Source of the DNA: Corynebacterium afermentans subsp. afermentans
Lineage (GTDB): Bacteria; Actinomycetota; Actinomycetes; Mycobacteriales; Mycobacteriaceae
Reading direction: 5' to 3'
Assembly (NCBI RefSeq): GCF_030408355.1
Contig: NZ_CP046606.1
Location: forward strand, 930,001 to 994,000
DNA length: 64,000 nt
Shown here: in pieces, positions 41,078-50,973 of the stretch
Layout: each line of letters starts with the position of its first letter
Numbering within the stretch: the stretch's first letter is position 1
Program-made: the position numbers and the translations under genes
The notes under the pieces: generated by a model
What the model was told of the DNA's origin: nothing
The model's database searches: none
The model's input: only the letters and a program-made list of their open reading frames with translations

Positions 41078-41859
41078 AGCATCTTCTCCTTCTTGTACGC
41101 CGCGGACGTCGGGGTCAGCGGGTGCTCCTTAGTGGAGGCGAGGATCTCCGCCATGTGCACAGCACGGATGCCCTGGTGCTGGCGGGACATCGCGCCCGCG
41201 ATATTCATCAGGCAGGAGGAGTCACCGGCGGTGACGTACTCGGCCTGCGTGTCCTTGATGTGGCGAACCTTGTCTGAAACCATCGCGGAGGAGACCTCCG
41301 GCATCTTCACAGAGAAGGTGCCGCCGAAGCCGCAGCACTCCTCGGAGTTGGGCAGATCCACCAGTTCCAGGCCCTCGACGTGGCGCAGCAGCTCGGTCGG
41401 GCGGTCGCCGACCTTGAGGAAGCGCAGGGAGTGGCAGGAGGAGTGGTAGGTCACGCGGTGAGGGAAGAAGGCGCCCACGTCGTAGGTGCCTGCGACGTCG
41501 ACGATGAACTCGGAGAGGTCGTAGGTCTTCTTCGAAGCGGTCTTCGCACCGTCCGCCAGTGCCTTGGAACCGAAACGCTCGGCCAGCTCGACGTGCTGCT
41601 CGCGCACAGCACCCGCGCAGGAACCGGAGGGGGCGACGACGTAGTCGATGGAGGGGTCCGAAAACGCGTCAACGTAAGTTTCGATGATCGGAATGGCTTG
41701 CTCTTTATAGCCGGTGTTTAGGTGCATCTGGCCACAGCAGGTCTGCTGTTCTGGAAAGACAACGTCGTAGCCCAGGCGGGAAAGCACAATGGCCGAAGCC
41801 TTGTGCGCGTCGGGGAAGAGGGCGTCGCCGATACAAGTAGAAAACAGCGCTACTCGCAT
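41074..41859 (-). CDS. lutA: Lactate utilisation protein A (CCG-domain oxidoreductase)
   Basis: 261 residues with two cysteine-rich CCG domains: QQTCCGQMHLNTGY with the early STCIGD, and YHSSCHSLR with SEECCGFGGTFSVKM. These bind a redox cofactor in the GlpC/HdrB-like family. The ATG at 41859 is chosen because AGGAG lies 7 nt upstream. It is the first of lutABC. Confidence 0.93.
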   Translation of the reverse strand: MRVALFSTCIGDALFPDAHKASAIVLSRLGYDVVFPEQQTCCGQMHLNTGYKEQAIPIIETYVDAFSDPSIDYVVAPSGSCAGAVREQHVELAERFGSKALADGAKTASKKTYDLSEFIVDVAGTYDVGAFFPHRVTYHSSCHSLRFLKVGDRPTELLRHVEGLELVDLPNSEECCGFGGTFSVKMPEVSSAMVSDKVRHIKDTQAEYVTAGDSSCLMNIAGAMSRQHQGIRAVHMAEILASTKEHPLTPTSAAYKKEKML

Positions 41860-41900
41860 GTTCGGACTCCTAAAAGATGAGATCACAGGGAAATAATGAA

Positions 41901-41932
41901 AGCCCCCGCAGGCTGTGATGACCTCGAGGGCT
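41901..41932 (-). terminator. Putative terminator/attenuator between lctP and lutA
   Basis: On the minus strand AGCCCTCG pairs with CGGGGGCT (one mismatch) and is followed by TTCATTATTT. It may reduce but need not abolish read-through from lctP into lutABC. Confidence 0.55.
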
Positions 41933-41950
41933 CCAATATTCGGTTGTCAG

Positions 41951-43621
41951 TTACGGAACGACCGGCGCAAGCACGCTCAGAACGTTCGACTGAAGGAAGA
42001 CTATCACGCACACAGCAACCAGGAAGCCGAAGCTCCAGCCGACGACCTTCTTGAAGATCTCGGACTCCTTGCCCTCCATGTTTACCGCGGTCGCGGCAAT
42101 GGCGAGAGACTGCGGCGAGATCATCTTGCCCACAACACCACCGGTGGTGTTGGCGGCGAGCAGCAGATCCGGGTTGAGGCCCAGGTTGTTCGCGGCGGTG
42201 ACCTGCAGGTTGGCAAACAGGGCGTTGGCGGAGGTGTCGGAGCCGGTCACGGCCACGCCCACCCAGCCGAGGACCGGGGAGAAGAACGCGAATGCCGGGC
42301 CGAGGTTGGCGAAGAACTCGCCGATGGTCACGGTCTGGCCGGAGTAGTTCATCACGTACGCCAGTGCCAGCACGAGCACGATGGTGACTGCGGACCAGCG
42401 CATCTTCCACACGGTGTCGGTGAATTCCTTGCCCACCTGGCCCCAGGTCAGGCTGTAGCGGCCGTTCTCGTTGAACACCATGTAGGCAACGGAGACGATG
42501 AGCGCGGAGATGACTAGAAGCGTGCCGGGGTTGTTGATCCAGGCGAAGTTGTAGTCGCTGTTGACGGCCTGGCCGGATGCGTCGAGAAGCTTGCCGTCTA
42601 GGCCCGGCCAGGGGAAGGAAATCTGGAACTTGTTCAGCCACTTCGGAATGGTGCTGCCGAGGTTGGCCAGGCCGAAGATGACAACGACGACGGCGTACGG
42701 CATGAGTGCCATCCAGACGCGGTGGCCCGGAAGCTCCGCATTCTCGGTGTGTGCCGGCAGCTCAAGGCGCTGACGCATCTCTTCGAGACCCTTCGGCTGC
42801 CAGAAACGCAGCAGCAGGAACGCGGCACCGAGCGCGACGATGCAGGCCACGACGTCGGTGAGCTGGTACGCGAAGTAGTGGGAGGTCCACCACTTGGCCA
42901 CGGCGAAGGTGAGGCCGATGGTGAAGGCTGCCGGCGCGGTCTCGCGCACGCCACGCTTGCCGTCGATGATCAGGGCGATGATGAAGGGGACGATAAACGC
43001 CAGGATCGGGGTCTGGTTACCGATGATCGCCGCGATGTTCTCGGTCTGCTCGACCGTGCGGCCGCCGACCTCGCCGGCGGTGGTGATCGGGATGCCCACG
43101 GCGCCGAATGCCACCGGAGCGGTGTTGGCCAGCAGCACCACGGTCGCGGCCTTCAGCGGCGGGATGCCCAGTGCGAGGATCATGGTTGCGGTAATCGCCA
43201 CCGGCGCGCCGAAGCCGGCCAGCGCTTCAAGCAGGCCGCCGAAGCAGAACGCGATGAGCATCGCCTGGATGCGCACGTCGCCGTTGCCCATCTTGTCGAA
43301 GACGGTGCGCAGGTCCTCGAATCGGCCGGATGCGACGGTGATCTGGTAGAACCAGATGGCCGTCAGGATCACGAAGACGATGGGGAAGAGGCCGAACAAA
43401 CCGCCGCGGAAGGCGGAGGAGATGGCCATGGTGGTGGGCATGTTGAAGCCCAAGATGGCTACCAGCAGTGCAACTACGAGCGCGACGGCGCCGGAGGTGT
43501 GCGCGCGGGCTTTGAATCCGAGCAGCATGATGAAGAACGTGAGCAACGGCAGGGTAGACACCAGCGCCGAGAGGCCCACGCTGCCACCGATCGCGTCGGT
43601 GAACACTTGGAATTGATCCAT
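41951..43621 (-). CDS. lctP: L-lactate permease
   Basis: 556 residues of the LctP family with about 13-14 membrane helices; the conserved GGLLEALAGFGAPVAITATM and NTAPVAFGAVGIPI segments are present. It imports lactate for oxidation by LutABC encoded downstream on the same strand. The ATG at 43621 (MDQFQVFTD) follows AAAGAG; the long in-frame upstream extension is not protein-like. The 164-bp gap to argS holds divergent promoters; no clear LldR-type operator was recognised. Confidence 0.93.
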   Translation of the reverse strand: MDQFQVFTDAIGGSVGLSALVSTLPLLTFFIMLLGFKARAHTSGAVALVVALLVAILGFNMPTTMAISSAFRGGLFGLFPIVFVILTAIWFYQITVASGRFEDLRTVFDKMGNGDVRIQAMLIAFCFGGLLEALAGFGAPVAITATMILALGIPPLKAATVVLLANTAPVAFGAVGIPITTAGEVGGRTVEQTENIAAIIGNQTPILAFIVPFIIALIIDGKRGVRETAPAAFTIGLTFAVAKWWTSHYFAYQLTDVVACIVALGAAFLLLRFWQPKGLEEMRQRLELPAHTENAELPGHRVWMALMPYAVVVVIFGLANLGSTIPKWLNKFQISFPWPGLDGKLLDASGQAVNSDYNFAWINNPGTLLVISALIVSVAYMVFNENGRYSLTWGQVGKEFTDTVWKMRWSAVTIVLVLALAYVMNYSGQTVTIGEFFANLGPAFAFFSPVLGWVGVAVTGSDTSANALFANLQVTAANNLGLNPDLLLAANTTGGVVGKMISPQSLAIAATAVNMEGKESEIFKKVVGWSFGFLVAVCVIVFLQSNVLSVLAPVVP

Positions 43622-43771
43622 GGGAGGCTCTTTCGAGTCGGTACGGGCAATGACTGCAAAACAATATGCCACCCTAACCCCATTAGTGACGAATGGAGGG
43701 GGTTCGCTTTGGTGTGACCTATTGCACCGAGCGGCCGGTGCCCATGCTGCGTGCGGTGTCGGCGGGTGCTT

Positions 43772-43777
43772 TAAACT
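43772..43777 (+). promoter_or_regulatory. -10 box of argS, leaderless configuration
   Basis: TAAACT lies 8 nt before the argS ATG with no Shine-Dalgarno sequence between. Confidence 0.5.
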
Positions 43778-43785
43778 TGTGCCCC

Positions 43786-45438
43786 ATGACGCCAGCTGAA
43801 CTCGCAACCACCGTGAAAGAGGCCGCGACGCGCGTGCTCGCCGCCCACGATCTCGACGCCTCAGTCGTCCCCGACACCGTGACCGTGGAGCGCCCCCGCA
43901 ACCCCGAGCACGGCGATTACGCCACAAACGTCGCGCTCCAGGTGGCCAAGAAAGCTGGCACTAACCCACGCGATCTCGCCACTTGGCTTGTCGACGACCT
44001 GTCGGCCAACCCCGCAATCGCCTCCGCCGAGATCGCCGGTCCGGGCTTTATTAACCTGCGTCTCGCCGCCGGTGCCCAGGGCCAGCTCGTGGCAAAGGTG
44101 CTGGATGAGGCCGAGAAGTTTGGCCACTGCGATCTCTACGCAGACGAGAAGATCAACCTCGAGTTCGTCTCCGCCAACCCCACCGGCCCGATCCACCTCG
44201 GCGGCACCCGCTGGGCCGCGGTGGGCGACTCGCTCGGCCGCGTTCTCGAGGCTGCCGGCGCGGAGGTTACCCGCGAGTACTACTTCAACGACCACGGCGG
44301 GCAGATCGACCGCTTCTCCCGTTCGCTCGTTGCCGCGGCGAAGGGCGAGCCCACCCCGGAGGACGGTTACGGTGGCGATTACATTCACGAGATTGCCCGG
44401 GCGGTCGTCGATAAGCATCCTGGCGCTCTCGATGGCGCGGACGCCGAGGTGCAGGAGACCTTCCGTGCGGCCGGCGTGGAGATGATGTTCGCGCAGATCA
44501 AGCAGTCCCTGCACGAGTTCGGCGTGGACTTTGGCGTGTACTTCCACGAGAATTCCCTGTTCGAATCGGGCGCCGTGGATAAGGCCGTGCAGACGCTGAA
44601 GGACAACGGCAACCTGTACGAAAACGATGGCGCGTGGTGGCTGCGTTCTTCCGACTTCGGCGACGACAAGGACCGCGTCGTACTCAAGTCCGACGGCGAC
44701 GCCGCCTACATCGCCGGCGACATCGCGTACGTGGCCGACAAGTTCGACCGCGGCCACACCCTGGCTATTTACATGCTGGGTGCGGACCACCACGGCTACA
44801 TTGCGCGTCTCAAGGCGGCGGCGCAGGCGCTGGGCTACAACGCGGATGCCGTTGAGGTGCTCATCGGCCAGATGGTCAACCTCGTGCGCGACGGCCAGGC
44901 CGTGAAGATGTCCAAGCGTGCAGGCACCGTGATCACGCTCGAAGACCTCGTGGACGCGATCGGCGTTGACGGCGCGCGCTACTCGCTGGTGCGCTCCTCG
45001 GTGGATTCCACCTTGGACATCGACCTGGACCTGTGGACGAAGCAGTCCTCCGACAACCCCGTCTACTACGTGCAGTACGCCCACGCCCGCCTGTGCTCCA
45101 TCGGGCGCAAGGCGGCCGAAGCCGGCGTGTCCCACACCGACCCGGACCTGGCGCTGCTCACCCACGACAAGGAGGGCGACCTCATCCGCACCCTCGGCGA
45201 GTACCCGGCCGTCGTGCGCGCCGCCGCGGAGCTGCGCGAGCCGCACCGCATCGCCCGCTACACCGAGGAACTGGCCAGCGCGTTCCACAAGTTCTACGAC
45301 TCCTGCCAGATCCTGCCCAAGACCGGCGAGGAAGCGGAGCCGATCCACACCGCGCGCCTGGCCCTGGCGATGGCCTCGCGCCAGGTCATCGCGAACGCGC
45401 TGGGTCTGATCGGCGTGAGCGCACCGGAGCGGATGTAA
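43786..45438 (+). CDS. argS: Arginyl-tRNA synthetase
   Basis: 550 residues, class I synthetase. The N-terminal Add-1 domain ([20 protein letters not shown]) is followed by the HIGH-type motif [13 protein letters not shown] and the KMSKR loop [16 protein letters not shown]; a DALR anticodon-binding domain closes the protein. The lysA ATG follows its stop codon without a gap, the well-known corynebacterial argS-lysA operon. Confidence 0.97.
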   Translation: MTPAELATTVKEAATRVLAAHDLDASVVPDTVTVERPRNPEHGDYATNVALQVAKKAGTNPRDLATWLVDDLSANPAIASAEIAGPGFINLRLAAGAQGQLVAKVLDEAEKFGHCDLYADEKINLEFVSANPTGPIHLGGTRWAAVGDSLGRVLEAAGAEVTREYYFNDHGGQIDRFSRSLVAAAKGEPTPEDGYGGDYIHEIARAVVDKHPGALDGADAEVQETFRAAGVEMMFAQIKQSLHEFGVDFGVYFHENSLFESGAVDKAVQTLKDNGNLYENDGAWWLRSSDFGDDKDRVVLKSDGDAAYIAGDIAYVADKFDRGHTLAIYMLGADHHGYIARLKAAAQALGYNADAVEVLIGQMVNLVRDGQAVKMSKRAGTVITLEDLVDAIGVDGARYSLVRSSVDSTLDIDLDLWTKQSSDNPVYYVQYAHARLCSIGRKAAEAGVSHTDPDLALLTHDKEGDLIRTLGEYPAVVRAAAELREPHRIARYTEELASAFHKFYDSCQILPKTGEEAEPIHTARLALAMASRQVIANALGLIGVSAPERM

Positions 45439-46803
45439 ATGACCGTTTTCGTCTCTACGCCCTACGAGAAGGACAACGGCGACTTCAACGACCTGCCCGC
45501 ACACGTCTGGCCCCGCTGCGCCAAGCGCGAGGAGGACGGCGTGGTCACCATTGCCGGCGTGCCGCTTCCGGAGATCGCTGCGGAGTACGGCACCCCGGTT
45601 GTGGTCATCGACGAGGACGACTTCCGTTCGCGCTGCCGCGACATGGCCGCCGCGTTTTTAGCGCCCGAAAACGTGCACTACGCCTCGAAGGCGTTTTTGA
45701 CCCGCCGCGTGGCCCGCTGGGTCGATGAGGAAGGCCTCGCGCTGGACGTGGCCAGCGAGAATGAGCTGCGCATAGCCCTGGCCGCGAACTTTCCGCCCGA
45801 GCGCATTACCGTGCACGGCAACAACAAGTCGGACGAGTTCCTGCGCTTGTGTGTGGAGTCACAGGTCGGCCACGTAGTCATTGACTCGCATCAGGAATTG
45901 GCGCAGCTGGAGGCCGTGGCGAAGCAAGCGGGCGTGAAGCAGGACGTCTTCGTGCGCGTGAAACCCGGCGTGGACGCCCACACCCACGAGTTCATAGCCA
46001 CCAGCCACGAGGATCAGAAGTTCGGCATCTCGCTCGCTACTGGCGACGCCTTATCGGCCGCCGCCGCAGCCATCACCTCCGACTGGTTGGAGCTGACCGG
46101 CCTGCACTGCCACGTCGGCTCCCAGGTTTTCGACGCCGAGGGCTTCAAGCTCGCCGCCGAGCGCGTGCTGGGCCTGTACGCCGAGATCTGGAAGACCCAG
46201 GGTGTGGCGCTGGGCTACCTCGATCTCGGCGGCGGCTACGGCATCGCGTACATGCCGGGCGAGTCGCCTTTGGACGTCAACGCTGTGGCGCACGACCTGC
46301 TCACCGCGGTGCAGGAGGTCGCTGACGAGCTAGGCATCGCCGCGCCCACCGTGGTGGTCGAGCCCGGCCGCGCGATCGCCGGCCCGTCCGCAGTGACCGT
46401 CTACACCGCCGGCGTGATCAAGGACGTGGACACCTCCTACACCACTTCGCGTCGCTACGTCGCCGTCGACGGCGGCATGAGCGACAACATCCGTCCCTCG
46501 CTCTACGGCGCGCTTTACGACGCCCGCGTGGTCAACCGTTTCACCGATGGCGCCCCCACCGACACGCGTCTGGTCGGCTCCCACTGCGAGTCCGGCGACA
46601 TTCTGGTGGAGGAGGCATCCTGGCCCGACGACATCGCCCCGGGCGATCTCATCGCGCTGGCCGCCACTGGTGCCTACTGCTATTCAATGGCCTCGAACTA
46701 CAATGCGTTTGGCCGCCCAGCAGTCGTGTCCGTGCGCGGCGGAGAGGTGACGCCGATGGTGCGGCGGGAGACTGTCGAGGATCTGATTGCGCGCGAATAT
46801 TAA
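45439..46803 (+). CDS. lysA: Diaminopimelate decarboxylase
   Basis: 454 residues, PLP-dependent, fold III. It makes lysine from meso-diaminopimelate. The PLP lysine lies in [12 protein letters not shown]; other landmarks are [42 protein letters not shown] and SHCESGDIL. It is directly coupled to argS. Confidence 0.97.
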   Translation: MTVFVSTPYEKDNGDFNDLPAHVWPRCAKREEDGVVTIAGVPLPEIAAEYGTPVVVIDEDDFRSRCRDMAAAFLAPENVHYASKAFLTRRVARWVDEEGLALDVASENELRIALAANFPPERITVHGNNKSDEFLRLCVESQVGHVVIDSHQELAQLEAVAKQAGVKQDVFVRVKPGVDAHTHEFIATSHEDQKFGISLATGDALSAAAAAITSDWLELTGLHCHVGSQVFDAEGFKLAAERVLGLYAEIWKTQGVALGYLDLGGGYGIAYMPGESPLDVNAVAHDLLTAVQEVADELGIAAPTVVVEPGRAIAGPSAVTVYTAGVIKDVDTSYTTSRRYVAVDGGMSDNIRPSLYGALYDARVVNRFTDGAPTDTRLVGSHCESGDILVEEASWPDDIAPGDLIALAATGAYCYSMASNYNAFGRPAVVSVRGGEVTPMVRRETVEDLIAREY

Positions 46804-46832
46804 TTGACCGTCAGTGTCTTTTGCGCGATAGT
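46804..46832 (+). promoter_or_regulatory. hom-thrB promoter
   Basis: TTGACC (46804-46809), 17-bp spacer, GATAGT (46827-46832). It lies directly after the lysA stop codon. The leader then holds the short hairpin AGCGGT-TC-ACCGCT (46838-46851). Confidence 0.65.
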
Positions 46833-46889
46833 AGACAAAGCGGTTCACCGCTGATCCCTGTCACGTACGACGAAGGAGCTACTCGCATC

Positions 46890-48242
46890 ATGACTTCCGC
46901 CACCGCCGAGGGATATAACGGCAACTACCCGGGCAAGGGCATCGGCACCCCCGTGGGCATTGCCGTGTTGGGCAAGGGCACCGTCGGTACCGAGGTGTTG
47001 CGCCTGCTGTCCGAATTCTCCTCCAACCTGGAACACCGTATTGGCGGCCCGATCGAGGTGAGGGGTGTTGCGGTGTCGGACGTCGAGAAGCACAAAGATG
47101 CCCCCGAGGTCCAGGGCTTGTACTTGACGGGGGACGCGCGCGAGCTGGTCACCCGCGACGACGTGGACATCGTGGTCGAGCTCATCGGCGGCATTGACTA
47201 CCCGCGCGAGCTCGTTCTCGAAGCGCTCAAGGCCGGAAAGTCCGTGGTCACCGCGAACAAGGCCCTGGTGGCGGCTCACAGCGCCGAGCTTGCCGACGCT
47301 GCCAACGCCGCCGGCGTCGACCTCTACTACGAAGCCGCCGTCGCCGCTGCCATTCCGGTGGTGGGCATGCTGCGCCGCTCCCTTGCGGGCGACCAGGTGC
47401 AGCGCATCTCCGGCATTGTCAACGGCACCACCAACTTCATCCTCGACGCCATGGCTTCCACCGGCGCCGACTACGAGGAGGCGCTGGCAGAGGCCACCCG
47501 ACTCGGCTACGCGGAGGCCGACCCGACCGCGGACGTGGAGGGCCACGACGCCGCCTCCAAGGCCGCCATCCTCGCCTCCATGGGCTTCCACACCCGCGTG
47601 ACCTTCGACGATGTGCACTGCGAGGGCATCACGAAGATCACCGCCGATGACATCGAGGCCGCGAAGAAGTCCGGCCACACCATCAAGTTGCTTGCTATTT
47701 GCGAGCGGCTTGTCGACGACGCCGGCAACACCACCGGAGTCAACGCCCGAGTCCACCCGACGCTGGTGCCCAACGAGCACCCGCTCGCGTCCGTGGACAA
47801 GTCCTACAACGCCATTTTCGTCGAGGCAGAAGCAGCAGGTCGACTCATGTTCTACGGCAACGGCGCCGGCGGCGCCCCCACCGCATCGGCAGTACTCGGC
47901 GACCTCGTCGGCGCCGCACGCAACAAGGTCCACGGCGGGCGCGCCCCGGCCGAGAACCCGTACGCGGACTACCCGGTTGTCTCGTTCGAGGAGGTGACCA
48001 CCCGCTACACGATCAACATGACCGTCAACGACCGCGTCGGCGTTCTCACCGATCTCACCGCCCGCTTCGCTAAAGCCGGCATTTCGCTGTCCGCGGTGCG
48101 CCAGGAAGAGTCCGGCGACGAGGCCCACCTCATCGTTGTCACCCACGCCGCCCGCGAGCAGGATCTCAACGCGATCGTCGAGCAGCTTTCGGGCCACGAC
48201 GACGTGCTCGCCGTCAACTCCGTCATCCGACTCGATTCCTAA
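46890..48242 (+). CDS. hom: Homoserine dehydrogenase
   Basis: 450 residues. NAD(P)-binding GIAVLGKGTVGTEVL, catalytic block EAAVAAAIPVVGMLRRSLAG and NGTTNFILDAM, and a C-terminal ACT domain (RYTINMTVNDRVGVLTDLTA) that mediates threonine feedback inhibition in this family. It starts at ATG 46890 with GGAG slightly far (about 11 nt) upstream. It is the branch point to threonine, methionine and isoleucine. Confidence 0.97.
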   Translation: MTSATAEGYNGNYPGKGIGTPVGIAVLGKGTVGTEVLRLLSEFSSNLEHRIGGPIEVRGVAVSDVEKHKDAPEVQGLYLTGDARELVTRDDVDIVVELIGGIDYPRELVLEALKAGKSVVTANKALVAAHSAELADAANAAGVDLYYEAAVAAAIPVVGMLRRSLAGDQVQRISGIVNGTTNFILDAMASTGADYEEALAEATRLGYAEADPTADVEGHDAASKAAILASMGFHTRVTFDDVHCEGITKITADDIEAAKKSGHTIKLLAICERLVDDAGNTTGVNARVHPTLVPNEHPLASVDKSYNAIFVEAEAAGRLMFYGNGAGGAPTASAVLGDLVGAARNKVHGGRAPAENPYADYPVVSFEEVTTRYTINMTVNDRVGVLTDLTARFAKAGISLSAVRQEESGDEAHLIVVTHAAREQDLNAIVEQLSGHDDVLAVNSVIRLDS

Positions 48243-48254
48243 GGGGCCCTTGCA

Positions 48255-49184
48255 ATGGCAATCGATCTGCAGCCCCGTCTGAAAGTCAAGGTCACCGTCC
48301 CCGGTTCCTCGGCAAACTTGGGCCCCGGCTTTGACACCCTCGGCATCGCGCTGAGCATCTACGACACCGTGGAAGTGGAGGTCACCGACTCCGGCCTCGA
48401 GGTGGAGATCTTCGGCGAGGGGGCCGACGATCTGCCCCGCGACAGCTCCAACCTTGTGGTCAAGGCCATCCAGTCCGGCCTTGCCGCTGCGGACGTGTCC
48501 GCGCCCGGCCTGCGCGTGGTGTGCCACAACACCATCCCGCAGTCCCGCGGCCTCGGCTCCTCCGCGTCCGCCGCCGTCGCCGGCGTAGTTGCCGCCAACG
48601 CGCTGGCCGGCTCCCCGCTCGACGAGGACGCGGTCGTGCAGCTGTCCTCCGAGTTCGAAGGCCACCCGGACAACGCCGGCGCATCCGCGCTCGGCGGGGC
48701 AGTGGTGTCTTGGACCGACATCCCCGTCGACGGCCAGTCCAAGCCGTCCTACCGCGCCGTGCGCATCCCGGTCGACGAGTCCATCAACGCCGTCGCCCTC
48801 GTGCCCGCCTTCCACGCATCCACCAACGCGGTGCGCAAGGTGCTGCCCAGCCACGTCACCCACACGGACGCGCGTTTCAACGTTTCGCGCACCGCGGTGA
48901 TGACAGCGGCACTGCAGCACCACCCGCAGCTGCTTTTCGAAGGAACCCGCGACCGCCTCCACCAGCCGTACCGCGCAGATGTCCTGCCGGTCACAGCCGA
49001 GTGGGTCAACCGCCTGCGCAACCGCGGCCACGCCGCCTACCTGTCCGGCGCCGGCCCGACCGCGCTGGTGCTCACCACGGGTGAGGTAGAGCCCTCGCTT
49101 CTCGACGAAGCCCGTTCCGCCGGCCTCCGCGTCATCGAACTCGACGTCGCCGGCCCCGCCACCGCGGAGCTAGTGCACGACTAA
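48255..49184 (+). CDS. thrB: Homoserine kinase
   Basis: 309 residues, GHMP kinase. The substrate loop [19 protein letters not shown] and the ATP loop [16 protein letters not shown] are intact; the C-terminal [12 protein letters not shown] is typical. It follows hom by 12 bp in the same operon. Confidence 0.97.
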   Translation: MAIDLQPRLKVKVTVPGSSANLGPGFDTLGIALSIYDTVEVEVTDSGLEVEIFGEGADDLPRDSSNLVVKAIQSGLAAADVSAPGLRVVCHNTIPQSRGLGSSASAAVAGVVAANALAGSPLDEDAVVQLSSEFEGHPDNAGASALGGAVVSWTDIPVDGQSKPSYRAVRIPVDESINAVALVPAFHASTNAVRKVLPSHVTHTDARFNVSRTAVMTAALQHHPQLLFEGTRDRLHQPYRADVLPVTAEWVNRLRNRGHAAYLSGAGPTALVLTTGEVEPSLLDEARSAGLRVIELDVAGPATAELVHD

Positions 49185-50521
49185 GCGCCTGCCTGACCCG
49201 GGTGCTGGCCTGCGCCCGGCTCGTCGAAGCTGTCGCCCGGCGTGACCGTGTCTCGCAGCGGGCCCCGGTGGTTGTGGGTGCGCCTGGGCAGCGAGCGGTT
49301 TCTGGAGACGTACTGCGTGCCGTCCTTCAGGCGGAAGTACAAGTCCGGACCGTGGGCCTGGATATGCGCCAGGCCGTGGCTGATCTTGGAGTGGCAGCTG
49401 GAACACAACGGAATTAGGTTATCCACGTTGGTGGCGCCCCCGTCTTCCCATTCCTTGATGTGGTGGATCTCGATGAATCGCCGATGGCTGCATCCGGGCA
49501 TCGCGCACTGGTGCCCCCAGGCCGTCAATAGTGCGAGGACCTGTGCGTCTGTGGCGAAGCGCTGCGCGCGGCCGACGTTGATGGTCAATCCCTTCTTGTC
49601 CAGCAGGTGCAGGCGTAACGTAGCGTTCGCGATGTAGCTTCGCACTTCCTGGGATCTCGCCGAGGTGTTCTCCGGCATCCACGCACCGCCGTCCTCTGTG
49701 AGCACAATGTTGACGTGGGCGCCGGGAGAACGAAGCGGGCTAGTGGGGCTGTCGCGCACCATGTCCATCATGGCGATGAAAGCGGGGTAGAGGTCCTTCT
49801 TCTCCGGTGGGCCGAAGCGTGAGGGCGGGCGCAGAATCGACTCCAGATCGAGTTTGGACTTCCGCGGTTTAGGGGCGTCCGCAGTGAAATCAGGCGGGCA
49901 AGACTCTGCTTCTGCTTCGGCCGCCGCGATGAACTCGTCAAGCTTGTCCGGGTCCGCGAGCTCGTCTGAGTTGGGTAGCTCGGCGCAGTAATTGGCCAGC
50001 TGAGCGACCTTCAACGCGGTAAGCAGTGCTTGTCCGCGTACCGCGGGAAGGAGCGCGCGGAAATCCATCATTCCGTCGGCGCGGAAATCGGCCTTCACAA
50101 ACGGTTCTTCGGGTTCGTTCTCATCGGCGGTGTCGGTGCCGGCGAGGATGCGTTCGAGCTCGGAAAAGGCATGGATGAGTGCGAGGCCGATCAGTTCTTC
50201 CTCATTTCCCTCATGCATGAATTTCAGCAGGAAGCGCATCGTGTTGTACGGCATCACGCCGGAACGGAACGCCTCATACAACATGCGGAACCGGCGTAGG
50301 CCTCGGGCGACGCGGAGATACTCGTACGCGGTGGATGGCGGGAGATTGAGCTCGCGTTTGAGCCATGTGGCAGTGGATATTTCGCCACGTTGTTCGGCAA
50401 TTCCTTCTTCGTCGAGCTGGCCAAGTGCGTCGAGCATGTCTGCTCGGTGGGCGTGGGATTCGCAGTGGTGGAACTTTAGATCGTCTATAAGCTGCAGTGT
50501 TTTACTGGTGGCTGTGGTCAC
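49181..50521 (-). CDS. DUF222/13E12-type HNH endonuclease-domain protein
   Basis: 446 residues from a GTG (AGGGGGC upstream). The N-terminal DUF222 domain ([30 protein letters not shown]) is followed by a C-terminal [42 protein letters not shown]. Such proteins are abundant in actinobacteria, often in several copies, with unproven nuclease activity. The stop overlaps the convergent thrB stop by 4 bp. Confidence 0.85.
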   Translation of the reverse strand: MTTATSKTLQLIDDLKFHHCESHAHRADMLDALGQLDEEGIAEQRGEISTATWLKRELNLPPSTAYEYLRVARGLRRFRMLYEAFRSGVMPYNTMRFLLKFMHEGNEEELIGLALIHAFSELERILAGTDTADENEPEEPFVKADFRADGMMDFRALLPAVRGQALLTALKVAQLANYCAELPNSDELADPDKLDEFIAAAEAEAESCPPDFTADAPKPRKSKLDLESILRPPSRFGPPEKKDLYPAFIAMMDMVRDSPTSPLRSPGAHVNIVLTEDGGAWMPENTSARSQEVRSYIANATLRLHLLDKKGLTINVGRAQRFATDAQVLALLTAWGHQCAMPGCSHRRFIEIHHIKEWEDGGATNVDNLIPLCSSCHSKISHGLAHIQAHGPDLYFRLKDGTQYVSRNRSLPRRTHNHRGPLRDTVTPGDSFDEPGAGQHPGQAGA

Positions 50522-50631
50522 GGAAAGCCCCCTGGGCGATGGCTGGATGGTCGCTGTGGGGTCGAGGGTAGGCGAAAATGTGTGCGATGTAAAGGAGTTC
50601 TTCAAAAATATTTGCGAAGATTGAAAAGTGA

Positions 50632-50702
50632 TTCTGCGGCCGCAGAACACCCTCAAGTATTAGATGAGACTTTCGAACCGCGCGGATTCTGCGGCCGCAG
50701 AA
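50632..50702. promoter_or_regulatory. Twin 16-bp palindromes in a divergent promoter region
   Basis: TTCTGCGGCCGCAGAA occurs perfectly at 50632-50647 and 50687-50702, centres 55 bp apart (about five helical turns), between the DUF222 gene and the small membrane protein. The spacing suggests cooperative binding of a dimeric regulator; no regulator is identified. Confidence 0.6.
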
Positions 50703-50703
50703 T

Positions 50704-50961
50704 GTGGGCCGGGGTTTTCACAAAGTGATTACGAGGCGTGCAGGTGAGCCGATCAAGTTCGACGGCGCCAGCAGCCCGGGCGAGGAGCGGACGGTGGAGG
50801 AGACCACCGAAAACACCGAAGAAGCCGAGAGCACTGAGGCCGCAGAAGCCGCGGACGACAAGTCGGGCGGGCTGACCCTGCCGCTGCTCGGCGGTCTCGG
50901 CGTGCTGCTGCTGGCCGTGATCGGTGCGGTGGTCTTCCTGCTCAACCGCAACCGCGCATAA
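50704..50961 (+). CDS. Small acidic single-pass membrane protein (possibly a gene remnant)
   Basis: 85 residues from a GTG (GTG 50725 is also possible). The Glu/Thr/Ala-rich stretch EETTENTEEAESTEAAEAA is followed by a C-terminal membrane helix (LPLLGGLGVLLLAVIGAVVF) and a short basic tail. The layout is that of the C-terminal anchor of a surface protein whose exported domain has been lost. No Shine-Dalgarno sequence is visible. Confidence 0.4.
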   Translation: MGRGFHKVITRRAGEPIKFDGASSPGEERTVEETTENTEEAESTEAAEAADDKSGGLTLPLLGGLGVLLLAVIGAVVFLLNRNRA

Positions 50962-50973
50962 AAGCAGTTTGCT

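Noticed and set aside
43861..45504. 547-codon minus-strand frame opposite argS
   Set aside because: Antisense shadow; composition dominated by Val, Gly, Arg and His, and no motif.
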